Notes: a model not told the origin generated them from the letters alone. A stretch of DNA of 46,440 bases from Duganella aquatilis (GCF_009674565.1 NZ_WKJL01000036.1:1-46440); one strand, 5' to 3'; positions 24,505-32,752 are shown, counted from the stretch's first letter. A program made the numbers and translations.

Positions 24505-24564
24505 CCGGGGTCAGTTCTGCCATTGGTACATGGGCTCGTGTGCGATTGGCAGAACTGACCCCGG
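24505..24564. repeat. Dispersed palindrome, type A (copy 1)
   Basis: Perfect 18-base arms CCGGGGTCAGTTCTGCCA (24505-24522) and their complement (24547-24564) enclose a 24-base centre that continues the symmetry with mismatches around GGGCTC. The left arm starts one base after the arsC stop; the right arm ends three bases before the stop codon of the converging gene, leaving TTTTTA. It probably works as a bidirectional terminator. Other copies: 30026-30085 and 46365-46440; related: 25567-25662. Confidence 0.9.
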
Positions 24565-24567
24565 TTT

Positions 24568-25467
24568 TTACAGGATGTAGGCGGCGATTTCTTCGATTGT
24601 CTCGGCCAGCGGGCGCTGGTTGCGGCGCAGGTGGAGGCCGATGTGGTCGACGCCGGCATCCTGCATCGCTTGCAGTTCGGCGATCAGGCCGTTGCGGCCG
24701 GTCGAGGCGCCGAAGCGGTGGCGGCGCAGCGGGGCGTCGGGATCGGCCAGCAAGTCGAGGTGGATGAAGCTGACGTAGGGCTTGGCGCCGGCCACCTCGC
24801 GCCACAGCGCCACGCGGCGCACGTGGTCTTCCGGCGTGCCGGGATAGGCCAGCCAGCCGTCCATGTTGGCGCCGGCCCATTGCGGCGTCTGCTGTGCCAG
24901 GCCGGCCACCAGCAGCGGGATCGGCTGCGTTGCGCGCGGCAGCAGCTGGATGCCGGGCGGCCAGGCGGGATCGTGCCCGGCGCGCAGCTTGGCGACCTGG
25001 TCGCGGAACTCGGCGCCGCGCGTGTCGAAGTCGCGACCGAAGATCGGGTATTCGACGGGACGGTCGCCGCTGGCGGTGCCGAGCAGCAGGCGGCCGTTGC
25101 TCAACTGTTGCACGGTGGCGGCGGATTTCATCGTCAGCACCGGTTCGCGCAGCGGCAGCACCACGGCGGCGGTGCCGAGCAGGATGTTCCTGGTGACGCC
25201 GGCCAGGTAGCCGAGGTAGCTGAATGTTTCAAAAACTTGGGCGGCGTCGCCGAACGATGGGTCGTACAGCGGCACGTCGCGCACCCACAGCGCGCGGAAG
25301 CCGAGCCGGTCGGCCAGCACCGCCAGTTCGGCGTGGTGCTGCATGTCCGGTTGGCCCGGCAGGCGGCCGGCTTCGCGGCGGGCGCGGTCGCCGGCAGGGG
25401 ACCAGTCGTTATCCAGCGGCAGTTCGAGGCCGATCGAGAAGCCGCCTTGCGTCAGTTTGTCCAGCAT
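24568..25467 (-). CDS. Luciferase-like FMN-dependent monooxygenase (LLM class)
   Basis: A 299-residue TIM-barrel flavoprotein of the bacterial-luciferase superfamily: GLELPLDNDW at the start, LADRLGFRALWVRDVPLYDPSFGDAAQVFETFSYLGYLAG, LPLREPVLTMKSAATVQQLSNGRLLLGTASGDRPVEYPIFG, and AYPGTPEDHVRRVALWRE. Resembles the subgroup often labelled luciferase-type oxidoreductase of the BA3436 type. FMNH2 with oxygen would be used to oxidise a small organic substrate that cannot be named. It is a single-gene unit; its 3' end sits on a palindromic repeat. Confidence 0.86.
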   Translation of the reverse strand: MLDKLTQGGFSIGLELPLDNDWSPAGDRARREAGRLPGQPDMQHHAELAVLADRLGFRALWVRDVPLYDPSFGDAAQVFETFSYLGYLAGVTRNILLGTAAVVLPLREPVLTMKSAATVQQLSNGRLLLGTASGDRPVEYPIFGRDFDTRGAEFRDQVAKLRAGHDPAWPPGIQLLPRATQPIPLLVAGLAQQTPQWAGANMDGWLAYPGTPEDHVRRVALWREVAGAKPYVSFIHLDLLADPDAPLRRHRFGASTGRNGLIAELQAMQDAGVDHIGLHLRRNQRPLAETIEEIAAYIL

Positions 25468-25566
25468 GATGAGTCCTTGCGATATTAGAAGGCCTCAGTC
25501 TAGGCTTCTGATGGGCAAAGAAAAATCGGTGCGGGAACAAATGATTGTTGCGGTGGCCGCAATGAA

Positions 25567-25662
25567 AAACCCAGGGTCAGGTCCCTCATTTCTACACGAG
25601 CTCAACCGTATGTGTACATAGGGTTGAGCTCGTGTAGAAATGAGGGACCTGACCCCGGGTTT
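25567..25662. repeat. Dispersed palindrome, type B
   Basis: A 96-base hairpin. The 34-base arms at 25574-25607 and 25622-25655 are perfectly complementary, extended outward by AAACCC/GGGTTT after one mismatch, and inward by TATGT/ACATA (25609-25613, 25616-25620). The arm begins GGGTCAGGTCCC and contains ACACGAGCTC, giving the same frame as type A (GGGGTCAG, 13 bases, ACACGRGCTC). It lies five bases beyond the ispB stop codon, in the gap to the luciferase-like gene. Confidence 0.9.
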
Positions 25663-25667
25663 AAGTT

Positions 25668-26657
25668 TTAGTGATTTCGATGTACCGAGAAGTGCGCCAG
25701 TTGCAGCAGCGATTCCTTGTAGACACTGTCCGGCAGGCCGGCGATCGCTTCCGAGGCGCGCTTGGCGGCGATTACCGCCTGTTCGCGCGTGAAGTCCAGC
25801 GCGCCGCTGGTGGTGATGGCGGCCAGGATGGTGTCGAAATGCTGCTCGTCACCCTGTTCGATGCACGAACGCACCAGCTCGCGCTGCTCCGGCGTGCCGT
25901 TTTCCATCAGGTAGATCAGCGGCAGCGTCGGCTTGCCTTCGCGCAGGTCGTCGCCGACGTTCTTGCCGATTTCGGCGGCGTCGCCGGCGTAATCCAGCAC
26001 GTCGTCGATCAGCTGGAAGGCGGTGCCCAGCGAGCGGCCGTATTCGCCGGCGGCGGCGATCTGCTCGTCATTGGCGCCAGCCACCAGCGCGCCCAGCTCA
26101 GCGGCCGCTTCAAACAGCTTGGCGGTCTTGGAGCGGATCACTTGCAGGTAGCGTTCCTGGGTCACGTCCGGATCGTGCATGTTCAGCAGCTGCTGCACTT
26201 CGCCTTCGGCGATGACGTTGGTGGCGTCCGACAGGATCTGCATCACGCGCATATTGTTCAGGCCGACCATCATCTGGAACGAGCGCGAATACAGGAAGTC
26301 GCCCACCAGCACCGAGGCGGCGTTGCCGAACAGGGCGTTGGCGGTGGCGCGGCCGCGGCGCAGCGACGATTCGTCGACCACGTCGTCGTGCAGCAGCGTC
26401 GCGGTGTGGATGAACTCCACCACCGCGGCCAGTTCGTGGTGCGCCGTGCCCTTGTAGGACCAGGCGTTGGCCACCAGCAGCACCAGGACCGGGCGGATGC
26501 GTTTCCCACCGGCGCTGATGATGTATTCAGCAATCTGATTGACGAGGGAAACCTCGGAATGCAGGCTTTTACGGATCACCAGGTTGACCGCGTCCATATC
26601 GGCGGCAATGGTTTGGGTGATGGTGTTTTGGGTGGCGTTTTGGGTAGCGGCAGACAA
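25668..26657 (-). CDS. ispB: Octaprenyl diphosphate synthase
   Basis: A 329-residue trans-polyprenyl diphosphate synthase. First aspartate-rich motif D91-D92-V-V-D95 (LLHDDVVDES), second D218-D219-V-L-D222 (LIDDVLDY), and GGKRIRPVLVLL for the diphosphate-binding lysine/arginines. It makes the C40 side chain of ubiquinone (Q-8 in Burkholderiales). Adjacent and divergent to rplU-rpmA-obgE, the conserved placement of ispB in beta- and gammaproteobacteria. A hairpin repeat follows its stop. Confidence 0.94.
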   Translation of the reverse strand: MSAATQNATQNTITQTIAADMDAVNLVIRKSLHSEVSLVNQIAEYIISAGGKRIRPVLVLLVANAWSYKGTAHHELAAVVEFIHTATLLHDDVVDESSLRRGRATANALFGNAASVLVGDFLYSRSFQMMVGLNNMRVMQILSDATNVIAEGEVQQLLNMHDPDVTQERYLQVIRSKTAKLFEAAAELGALVAGANDEQIAAAGEYGRSLGTAFQLIDDVLDYAGDAAEIGKNVGDDLREGKPTLPLIYLMENGTPEQRELVRSCIEQGDEQHFDTILAAITTSGALDFTREQAVIAAKRASEAIAGLPDSVYKESLLQLAHFSVHRNH

Positions 26658-26822
26658 GGCGAACCTGTGCAGTTAGACTAATGGTGGCGAGATTATACGT
26701 CATGGCCCCGTCCACAGGGGCGTCAGCCCCTCTGTTTGCTGCAATTCGCTTGCTGTAATGTCAAGCGCCGCCCCGGTAAAATTGTTTGACATACCACGCC
26801 ACCCGCCGTTTGTGAATAGTTT

Positions 26823-26851
26823 TTGACGCAAAAATGGTTCCTGTGTATAAT
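26823..26851 (+). promoter_or_regulatory. Sigma-70 promoter of the rplU operon
   Basis: TTGACG (26823-26828), a 17-base spacer, and TATAAT (26846-26851), a near-consensus housekeeping promoter about 56 bases before rplU. The leader after it contains CCGG-rich repeats (CTCCGGTTTCTCCGGGG) that may fold. Confidence 0.88.
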
Positions 26852-26907
26852 CTGCGGTTCTCCGGTTTCTCCGGGGATTTTTCTAAACATTTGAGAGGTT
26901 TCAAATC

Positions 26908-27219
26908 ATGTACGCGGTCATAAAAACCGGTGGCAAACAATACAAAGTTGCCGCTGGCGAAAAACTTAAAGTAGAACAGATACCGGCAGACATTGGTTCC
27001 GAAATCACCATTGACCAAGTCCTCGCCGTTGGCGCGGGCGACAGCATCAAGTTCGGTGCTCCGCTGGTTGAAGGTGCGAAGGTTCTGGTTACTGTTGTTT
27101 CCCACGGCCGTCACGAAAAAGTGACGATCTTCAAGATGCGTCGTCGTAAGCACTACCAGAAGCATCAGGGTCACCGTCAGAACTACACCGAAATCCAAGT
27201 TGTTTCGATCAACGCCTAA
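26908..27219 (+). CDS. rplU: 50S ribosomal protein L21
   Basis: 103 residues. Begins MYAVIKTGGKQYKVAAGEKLKVEQIPADIGSEI-type L21 sequence and ends with the basic KMRRRKHYQKHQGHRQNYTEIQV signature, which binds 23S rRNA. Length is normal for the family. GAGAGG ribosome site upstream. It is first in the rplU-rpmA unit behind a strong promoter. Codon use is AT-richer and more biased than surrounding genes, as usual for highly expressed ribosomal genes. Confidence 0.98.
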   Translation: MYAVIKTGGKQYKVAAGEKLKVEQIPADIGSEITIDQVLAVGAGDSIKFGAPLVEGAKVLVTVVSHGRHEKVTIFKMRRRKHYQKHQGHRQNYTEIQVVSINA

Positions 27220-27258
27220 TCGCGTATCGACACTTTTTAGTATCCAAGGAGCTTTAGC

Positions 27259-27519
27259 ATGGCACACAAAAAAGGCGGCGGCACAACGCGAAATGGTCGT
27301 GACTCAGAATCAAAACGTCTGGGCGTTAAAGTCTACGGCGGCCAAACCATCAATGCAGGCGGCATCATCATTCGTCAACGCGGCACCCCAGTGCGCGCCG
27401 GCGAAGGTGTAGGCACCGGCAAAGATCACACCCTGTTCGCCCTGGTGGACGGCGTGGTGAAGTTTGTTGTTAAGGGCGCAGGCTCGAAACAGTACGTCAC
27501 CGTAGTAGCAGCAGCGTAA
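27259..27519 (+). CDS. rpmA: 50S ribosomal protein L27
   Basis: 86 residues, full length for L27. N-terminus MAHKKGGGTTRNGRDSESK reaches towards the peptidyl-transferase centre, followed by RLGVKVYGGQ and the RQRGTPVRAGEGVGTGKDHTLFA core. AAGGAG ribosome site; 39 bases after rplU. Two terminator-like hairpins follow before obgE. Confidence 0.98.
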   Translation: MAHKKGGGTTRNGRDSESKRLGVKVYGGQTINAGGIIIRQRGTPVRAGEGVGTGKDHTLFALVDGVVKFVVKGAGSKQYVTVVAAA

Positions 27520-27528
27520 ATTACGCTC

Positions 27529-27561
27529 ACGGCCCGCGCGCATGTCGTGTCGGGCTGTTTT
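27529..27561 (+). terminator. Hairpin after rpmA, first of two
   Basis: An eight-pair stem, ACGGCCCG (27529-27536) with CGGGCTGT (27551-27558, one G-T pair), leads into TTTTG. It is a plausible Rho-independent terminator or attenuator. Confidence 0.6.
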
Positions 27562-27583
27562 GTAAGGCGCAAGCCTTCAATCG

Positions 27584-27614
27584 AAAGGCTCTGCCCCCCC
27601 CGGTAGAGCCTTTT
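27584..27614 (+). terminator. Hairpin after rpmA, second of two
   Basis: AAAGGCTCTGCC (27584-27595) pairs with GGTAGAGCCTTT (27602-27613) around a C-rich loop and is followed by TTAGTTTT. It stands 20 bases before the obgE start, so obgE would be expressed by readthrough or from a promoter between the hairpins. Confidence 0.65.
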
Positions 27615-27633
27615 AGTTTTATGGCGGTACATC

Positions 27634-28743
27634 ATGAAGTTTATCGACGAAGCAAAAATTGAAGTAATCGGTGGTGACGGCGGCAATGGCTGCTCGTCGT
27701 TTTGCCGTGAAAAATTCCGCCCGTTTGGCGGCCCTGACGGCGGCGACGGCGGCAAGGGTGGCTCGATCTGGGCCGTAGCGGACCGTAACATCAATACCTT
27801 GGTCGATTTCCGCTTCTCCAAAGTGCACCGCGCCGGCAACGGCGAACCGGGCCGTGGCGCCGACTGCTATGGCCGAGGCGCCGACGACATGTTCCTGCGC
27901 ATGCCGCTGGGCACCCTGATCATCGATGACGTCAGCGGCGAGATCCTGGCCGACCTGAGCGAACACGGTCAGCAGGAGCTGCTGGCCAAGGGCGGCGAGG
28001 GCGGCTGGGGCAACATCCACTTCAAGACCTCGACCAACCGCGCGCCGCGTCAGAAGACGCCGGGCAAGGAAGGCGAAGTGCGCACGCTGCGCCTGGAACT
28101 GAAGGTGCTGGCCGATGTGGGCCTGCTGGGCATGCCGAACGCCGGCAAGTCGACCTTCATCACCGCCGTGTCGAACGCGCGTCCGAAGATCGCCGACTAT
28201 CCGTTCACCACCCTGCATCCGAACCTGGGCGTGGTCCGCGTGTCGCACGAGAAGAGCTTTGTGATCGCCGACATTCCGGGCCTGATCGAAGGCGCCGCCG
28301 AAGGTGCGGGCCTGGGCCACCAGTTCCTGCGCCACCTGTCGCGCACCGGCCTGCTGCTGCACATCGTCGACCTGGCGCCGTTCGAGGCGAGCGTCGATCC
28401 GGTCAAGGAAGCCAAGGCGCTGGTCAATGAACTGAAGAAGTACGATGAAGAACTGGTCGACAAGCCGCGCTGGCTGGTGCTGAACAAGCTGGACATGGTG
28501 CCGGAAGAAGAACGCGCCAAGAAGGTCAAGGATTTCATCAAGAAGTTCGGCTTCAAGGGTCCGGTGTTCGAGATCTCCGCGCTTAGCCACGACGGCACGC
28601 AGGAGCTGGTCAACGCCATCCAGAAGCACCTGGAAGCAACGCGCCATACCGAGCAGCGCTCGGAAGAAACGCAGATGACCGAAGAGGCGCGCGGCATTTC
28701 GTCGATCGATCCGGACGATCCGCGCTTCAAAATCCTCGACTAA
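27634..28743 (+). CDS. obgE: Obg-family GTPase CgtA/ObgE
   Basis: A 369-residue GTPase involved in 50S maturation and stringent-type control. The glycine-rich Obg fold (1-158) begins MKFIDEAKIEVIGGDGGNGCSSF with repeated GGDGG stretches. The G domain has G1 MPNAGKSTF, G2/G3 DYPFTTLHPNLG and DIPGLIEGA, and G4 NKLDMV. A short acidic tail ends DPDDPRFKILD. Gene order L21-L27-Obg is conserved across bacteria. No strong ribosome site is visible. Confidence 0.97.
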   Translation: MKFIDEAKIEVIGGDGGNGCSSFCREKFRPFGGPDGGDGGKGGSIWAVADRNINTLVDFRFSKVHRAGNGEPGRGADCYGRGADDMFLRMPLGTLIIDDVSGEILADLSEHGQQELLAKGGEGGWGNIHFKTSTNRAPRQKTPGKEGEVRTLRLELKVLADVGLLGMPNAGKSTFITAVSNARPKIADYPFTTLHPNLGVVRVSHEKSFVIADIPGLIEGAAEGAGLGHQFLRHLSRTGLLLHIVDLAPFEASVDPVKEAKALVNELKKYDEELVDKPRWLVLNKLDMVPEEERAKKVKDFIKKFGFKGPVFEISALSHDGTQELVNAIQKHLEATRHTEQRSEETQMTEEARGISSIDPDDPRFKILD

Positions 28744-28757
28744 TCCAGTGCATCACC

Positions 28758-28789
28758 GGCATAATCAGTTATCAGCTGGTTATGCCTTT
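28758..28789 (+). terminator. Terminator after obgE
   Basis: GGCATAATCAG (28758-28768) and CTGGTTATGCC (28776-28786) form an 11-pair stem with one mismatch, then TTTC. Confidence 0.65.
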
Positions 28790-28903
28790 CCCATTCGGCG
28801 CCGCCTCCGCATCCCGGAGCCGGCGACTGTCGCGGCAAAGCAGGGCAATCCGCCCGCCAAAATACAGCATATTTTCCTCCGCTTGTTTTGAGATTGTCGC
28901 CTT

Positions 28904-30022
28904 ATGAATTCCGTCATACAAAAAGCCACCCGCATCATCATCAAGGTTGGATCGTCGCTGGTCACCAATGATGGGCGCGGACTCGATCATTCCGCCATCG
29001 CGCGCTGGGCCTCGCAGATCGCCGGCCTGCGTGGGCTGGGCAAGGAAGTGGTGCTGGTGTCGTCCGGCGCCATCGCCGAAGGCATGCTGCGCCTGGGCTT
29101 CGAGCAGCGCCCCACCGATATCCACGAACTGCAGGCCTGCGCCGCCGTCGGCCAGATGGGCCTGGCGCAGATCTACGAAACCAGCTTCCGCGCGCACCAG
29201 CTGGGCACGGCGCAGGTGCTGCTGACGCACGCCGACCTGGCCGACCGCGAACGCTACCTGAACGCGCGCTCGACGCTGACCACCTTGCTGCGCCTGGGCG
29301 TGGTGCCGATCATCAACGAGAACGACACGGTGGTCACCGACGAAATCAAGTTCGGCGACAACGATACGCTGGGCGCGCTGGTGGCCAACCTGATCGAAGC
29401 CGACGCGCTGATCATCCTCACCGACCAGCAAGGGCTGTACAGCGCCGATCCGCGCAAGGATCCGTCGGCAACGCTGATCCAGCACGGCCGTGCGGGCGAC
29501 GCGGCGCTGGAGGCGATGGCCGGCGGCGCCGGCAGCAGCCTGGGACGCGGCGGCATGCTGACCAAGATCCTGGCCGCCAAGCGCGCCGCCAAATCGGGCG
29601 CGCACACCGTCATCGCCTATGGCCGCGAGAACGAAGTGCTGGCGCGCCTGGCCGGCGGGGAAGCCATCGGCACCGAACTGGCGGCGCAGACCGGCCACTT
29701 GACGGCGCGCAAGCAGTGGATGGCCGATCACCTGCACACCGCGGGCCAGGTCGTGCTGGACGCCGGCGCGGTGCAGAAGCTGACCGGCGAGGGCAAGTCG
29801 CTGCTGCCGATCGGCGTGGTGGAAGTGAAGGGTGAGTTCGGACGCGGCGCGGTCATCACCTGCGTCAGCGCGGACGGCGTGCCGGTGGCGCGCGGCCTGT
29901 CCAACTACACCAGCGCCGAAACGCGCCGCATCATGCGCAAGCCGTCGAGCGAAATCGAAGCGATCCTCGGCTTCGTCGAAGGCCAGGAACTGATCCACCG
30001 CGACAACCTGGTGCTGGTCTAA
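28904..30022 (+). CDS. proB: Glutamate 5-kinase
   Basis: A 372-residue enzyme for the first step of proline synthesis (glutamate to glutamyl-5-phosphate). The N-terminal amino-acid kinase domain has IIIKVGSSLVTNDG, LVSSGAIAEG, INENDTVVTDEIKFGDNDTLGA and GRGGMLTKILAAK. The C-terminal PUA domain (about 278-355) contains GAVITCVSADGVPVARGLSNY. Length matches the PUA-containing form. It is one gene after obgE, a common placement in Betaproteobacteria. A palindromic repeat begins three bases after its stop. Confidence 0.96.
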   Translation: MNSVIQKATRIIIKVGSSLVTNDGRGLDHSAIARWASQIAGLRGLGKEVVLVSSGAIAEGMLRLGFEQRPTDIHELQACAAVGQMGLAQIYETSFRAHQLGTAQVLLTHADLADRERYLNARSTLTTLLRLGVVPIINENDTVVTDEIKFGDNDTLGALVANLIEADALIILTDQQGLYSADPRKDPSATLIQHGRAGDAALEAMAGGAGSSLGRGGMLTKILAAKRAAKSGAHTVIAYGRENEVLARLAGGEAIGTELAAQTGHLTARKQWMADHLHTAGQVVLDAGAVQKLTGEGKSLLPIGVVEVKGEFGRGAVITCVSADGVPVARGLSNYTSAETRRIMRKPSSEIEAILGFVEGQELIHRDNLVLV

Positions 30023-30025
30023 AAA

Positions 30026-30085
30026 CCGGGGTCAGTTCTGCCATTGGTACATGAGCTCGTGTGCGATTGGCAGAACTGACCCAGG
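30026..30085. repeat. Dispersed palindrome, type A (copy 2)
   Basis: Arms CCGGGGTCAGTTCTGCCA (30026-30043) and TGGCAGAACTGACCCAGG (30068-30085, one mismatch) around a centre with GAGCTC. Begins three bases after the proB stop (TAA then AAA) and ends one base before the nth stop on the other strand, so it separates two converging genes and can terminate both. Confidence 0.9.
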
Positions 30086-30086
30086 A

Positions 30087-30734
30087 TCAGGCGGTGGCGG
30101 GCGCCGGTGTTTTGGCGCGGTAGTCGCACAGGTCGATCTGCATGCAGTTCCAGCATTCGGGCTTGCGCGCCTTGCAGGTGTAGCGGCCGTGCAGGATCAG
30201 CCAGTGGTGGGCGTCGTGCAGAAACTCCTGCGGCACGAATTTCAGCAGCTTTTGTTCGACGATGTCGACGTTCTTGCCCGGCGCCAGGCCGGTGCGGTTG
30301 GAGACGCGGAAGATGTGCGTGTCCACCGCCATCGTCGGCTGGCCGAAGGCGGTGTTCAGCACCACGTTGGCGGTCTTGCGGCCGACGCCCGGCAGTTCTT
30401 CCAGCGATTCGCGATCCTGCGGCACCACGCCGCCATGCTTCTCCACCAGGATCTTGCAGGTGGCGATGACGTTCTTGGCCTTGGTCTTGTACAGGCCAAT
30501 GGTGCGGATGTAGCCCGTCAGCTCTTCCTCGCCCATGTCGAGGATGGCCTGCGGCGTGTTGGCCACCGGGTACAGCAGGCGCGTGGCCTTGTTGACGCCG
30601 ACGTCGGTCGCCTGCGCCGACAGCAGCACGGCGATCAGCAGTTCGAAGGGCGTCGTGTATGCGAGTTCGGTGACGGGCTTGGGATTGGCGGCGCGGAAGC
30701 GCACAAACATTTCGTAGCGTTTGGCTGCGTTCAT
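30087..30734 (-). CDS. nth: Endonuclease III
   Basis: A 215-residue DNA glycosylase/AP lyase that removes oxidised pyrimidines. Helix-hairpin-helix with catalytic K120 in LPGVGRKTANVV, catalytic D138 in VDTHIFR, and the 4Fe-4S ligands C187, C194, C197 and C203 (Cx6Cx2Cx5C). Numbering matches the E. coli enzyme. A much longer open frame extends upstream through rnfB, but the true start is ATG 30734, overlapping the rnfB stop as ATGA. This nth-rnfB coupling is seen in many Proteobacteria. Confidence 0.96.
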   Translation of the reverse strand: MNAAKRYEMFVRFRAANPKPVTELAYTTPFELLIAVLLSAQATDVGVNKATRLLYPVANTPQAILDMGEEELTGYIRTIGLYKTKAKNVIATCKILVEKHGGVVPQDRESLEELPGVGRKTANVVLNTAFGQPTMAVDTHIFRVSNRTGLAPGKNVDIVEQKLLKFVPQEFLHDAHHWLILHGRYTCKARKPECWNCMQIDLCDYRAKTPAPATA

Positions 30735-31405
30735 TTGTTCTCGGATTCTTTTTTCAGGCGGGCACGCTCCATCGCGGCGGCGATGATGGCGCGTTTGCGT
30801 TCCAGCGCGGCGGCCGATTCGGCGTCGGCTGGATCGATGGTGTTGACTTTCTCCATCTTGGCTTTGGCCTTCTCCGCCAGGCGGGCTTCGTTTTCGTCCT
30901 TGTCGCGCTTGAGGCGGAAGGCGCGGAAGTCGTGGCGTTCGCGCGCGGCATCGGCATCGGCTTGCGTCCACGCGGCCCAGCCGGTGGTTTCCGTCACCGG
31001 GTACATGACGATGCAATCGACCGGGCAGGGCGCCACGCACAGATCGCAGCCGGTGCACAGGTCCGGCACCACGGTGTGCATCAGTTTGCCGGCGCCGACG
31101 ATGGCGTCCACCGGGCAGGCCTGGATGCACAGCGTGCAGCCGATGCACAGCGCTTCGTCGATGTAGGCGACGGCGCGCGGCCGTTCCAGGCCGTTGACGG
31201 GATTCAGCGGGATGACCCCGCGGCCGGTGACTGACGACAGCCGTGCGATGCCTTCGGCGCCGCCGGGCGGACACTGGTTGATGTCGGCCGTGCCGGCCGC
31301 GATGGCTTCCGCATACGGGCGGCAGCCATCATAGCCGCACTTGGTGCATTGCGTCTGCGGCAGGACGTCTTCGATGCGGTCGGCGAGTGAGGGAGGGCTG
31401 GACAC
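30731..31405 (-). CDS. rnfB: RnfB-type iron-sulfur protein
   Basis: A 224-residue ferredoxin-like protein: an N-terminal Fe-S domain (TQCTKCGYDGCRPYAEAI, later NQCPPGG) and two 4Fe-4S motifs (CIGCTLCIQACPVD, CTGCDLCVAPCPVD), ending in a long charged Lys/Glu/Ala helix. The membrane anchor that opens RnfB of true Rnf complexes is missing, and no rnfA, C, D, G or E is nearby. It is therefore likely a soluble electron carrier specific to Betaproteobacteria, coupled to nth. Its electron donor and acceptor are unknown. Confidence 0.88.
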   Translation of the reverse strand: MSSPPSLADRIEDVLPQTQCTKCGYDGCRPYAEAIAAGTADINQCPPGGAEGIARLSSVTGRGVIPLNPVNGLERPRAVAYIDEALCIGCTLCIQACPVDAIVGAGKLMHTVVPDLCTGCDLCVAPCPVDCIVMYPVTETTGWAAWTQADADAARERHDFRAFRLKRDKDENEARLAEKAKAKMEKVNTIDPADAESAAALERKRAIIAAAMERARLKKESENK

Positions 31406-31435
31406 GGAAGGTAGCTGGGCGATAAAACGCCATTA

Positions 31436-31470
31436 TAGTAAAACGCCCCGTCAGACGGGGCGTTTTACTA
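31436..31470 (-). terminator. Terminator after phaZ (symmetrical)
   Basis: Perfect 17-base arms TAGTAAAACGCCCCGTC (31436-31452) and its complement (31454-31470) around one A. A/T runs at both ends allow function in either direction; it lies six bases beyond the depolymerase stop. Confidence 0.85.
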
Positions 31471-31475
31471 TTCGA

Positions 31476-32711
31476 TCAACCGTGTTTCTTGATGAACTCG
31501 GTAATTTTCGGGCACACCATCTCGCGCCAGCGGCGGCCGGAGAAGATGCCGTAGTGGCCGGCGCCCGGCGCCACGAAGTCCTGCTGCATGTCGGCCGGAA
31601 TGCCGGTGCACAGGTCGTGCGCGGCCTGGGTCTGGCCAGCGCCGGAGATGTCGTCCAGCTCGCCTTCAACGGTGAACAGGGCGACGGTCTTGATGTCGGC
31701 CGGACGCACCAGCTTGCCGCCGACCAGCCAGTCGCCTTTCGGCAGCGCGAAGTCCTGGAACACGGTCTTGATGGTGTCCAGATAGTATTCGGCCGGCATG
31801 TCCAGCACGGCGTTGTATTCGTCGTAGAACTTGCGGTGCGATTCGGCGGTTTCCTCGTCACCCTTGACCAGGTGGTTGTAGAAGTCGCGGTGGCTTTCGG
31901 CGTGGCGGCCCGGATTCATGGCGATGAAGCCGGCATGCTGCAGGAAGCCCGGATAGACCTTGCGGCCAAAGCCCGGGTAGTTCGGCGGCACCGGGTAGAT
32001 CACGGTGTTTTCGAACCACGAGAATTTCTTCTCGGTGGCCAGGTTGTTGACGGCGGTCGGTGATTTGCGCGGATCGATCGGGCCGCCCATCATGGTCATG
32101 GTTTTCGGCAGTTTCGGATCGTTTTCCGAGGCCATCAGCGAGATCGCGGCCAGCACCGGCACGGTCGGCTGGCATACGGAGATCACGTGCACGTTCGGGC
32201 CCAGCAGACGGATGAAGTCCTGCACGTAATAGATGTAGTCGTCCAGGTGGAACGGGCCTTCCGACAGCGGCACCATGCGGGCGTCGGTCCAGTCGGTGAT
32301 GTAGACGTCGTGGTCGACGATCAGGCCGCGCACGGTGTCGCGCAGCAGCGTCGAGTGGTGGCCGGACAGCGGCGCCACCAGCAGCACGGTCGGCTGCTTC
32401 AGGGCCTTGAATTTCTTGTCGTCCAGGTCCTTCTTGAAATGGATCAGGCGGCAGAACGGCTTGTTGACCGCCACGTGCTCGATGATGCCGACCGTCTCGC
32501 CCTTGATCACGGTGCTGTCGATTTCGAATGCCGGCTTTTCGTAGTCCTTGCCCAATCGGTACATCAGTTCGTAACCGGCGGCGATGCGCTGGGAGAACGG
32601 CGTATGCGCCAGCGGCGACACCGGATTGGTAAACAGCTTGGCCGACGCGTCCGCCCATTGCATCAGGGGCGTCAGGAAGGAGCGCTGCATTTCATGGAGT
32701 TGGTAGAGCAT
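31476..32711 (-). CDS. phaZ: Intracellular polyhydroxyalkanoate depolymerase
   Basis: A 411-residue PhaZa1-type enzyme mobilising stored PHB granules. The nucleophile is C180 in the VISVCQPT box (cysteine in place of the usual lipase serine), with an aspartate in VEGELDDISG and a histidine in PGAGHYGIFSGRRWRE near the C-terminus. The N-terminus LHEMQRSFLTPLMQWADASAKLF and absence of a signal peptide are typical of the intracellular form. Single-gene unit with a palindrome 25 bases upstream and a strong terminator behind. Confidence 0.93.
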   Translation of the reverse strand: MLYQLHEMQRSFLTPLMQWADASAKLFTNPVSPLAHTPFSQRIAAGYELMYRLGKDYEKPAFEIDSTVIKGETVGIIEHVAVNKPFCRLIHFKKDLDDKKFKALKQPTVLLVAPLSGHHSTLLRDTVRGLIVDHDVYITDWTDARMVPLSEGPFHLDDYIYYVQDFIRLLGPNVHVISVCQPTVPVLAAISLMASENDPKLPKTMTMMGGPIDPRKSPTAVNNLATEKKFSWFENTVIYPVPPNYPGFGRKVYPGFLQHAGFIAMNPGRHAESHRDFYNHLVKGDEETAESHRKFYDEYNAVLDMPAEYYLDTIKTVFQDFALPKGDWLVGGKLVRPADIKTVALFTVEGELDDISGAGQTQAAHDLCTGIPADMQQDFVAPGAGHYGIFSGRRWREMVCPKITEFIKKHG

Positions 32712-32735
32712 AGGACATCCCGGTTTTTATAGGTT

Positions 32736-32752
32736 TTGGTGCGGTGCACCAA
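32736..32752. promoter_or_regulatory. Inverted repeat upstream of phaZ
   Basis: TTGGTGC-GGT-GCACCAA, a perfect 7+3+7 palindrome, 25 to 41 bases before the phaZ start codon. GCAC/TGC-rich symmetry is of the kind bound by PHA regulators such as PhaR, but the assignment is inference. Confidence 0.6.

Noticed and set aside
25567..25662. Type B palindrome as an insertion sequence or miniature transposon with target duplication
   Set aside because: No transposase frame and no convincing flanking target repeat; it is better described as a dispersed hairpin repeat.
30735..31274. N-terminal extension of nth through the rnfB region
   Set aside because: The upstream part is out-of-frame rnfB translated as Arg-rich sequence; catalytic numbering and the ATGA overlap fix the nth start at 30734.
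30731..31405. Evidence for a full Rnf electron-transport complex
   Set aside because: No rnfA, rnfC, rnfD, rnfG or rnfE in the window, and the RnfB-like protein lacks its membrane anchor.
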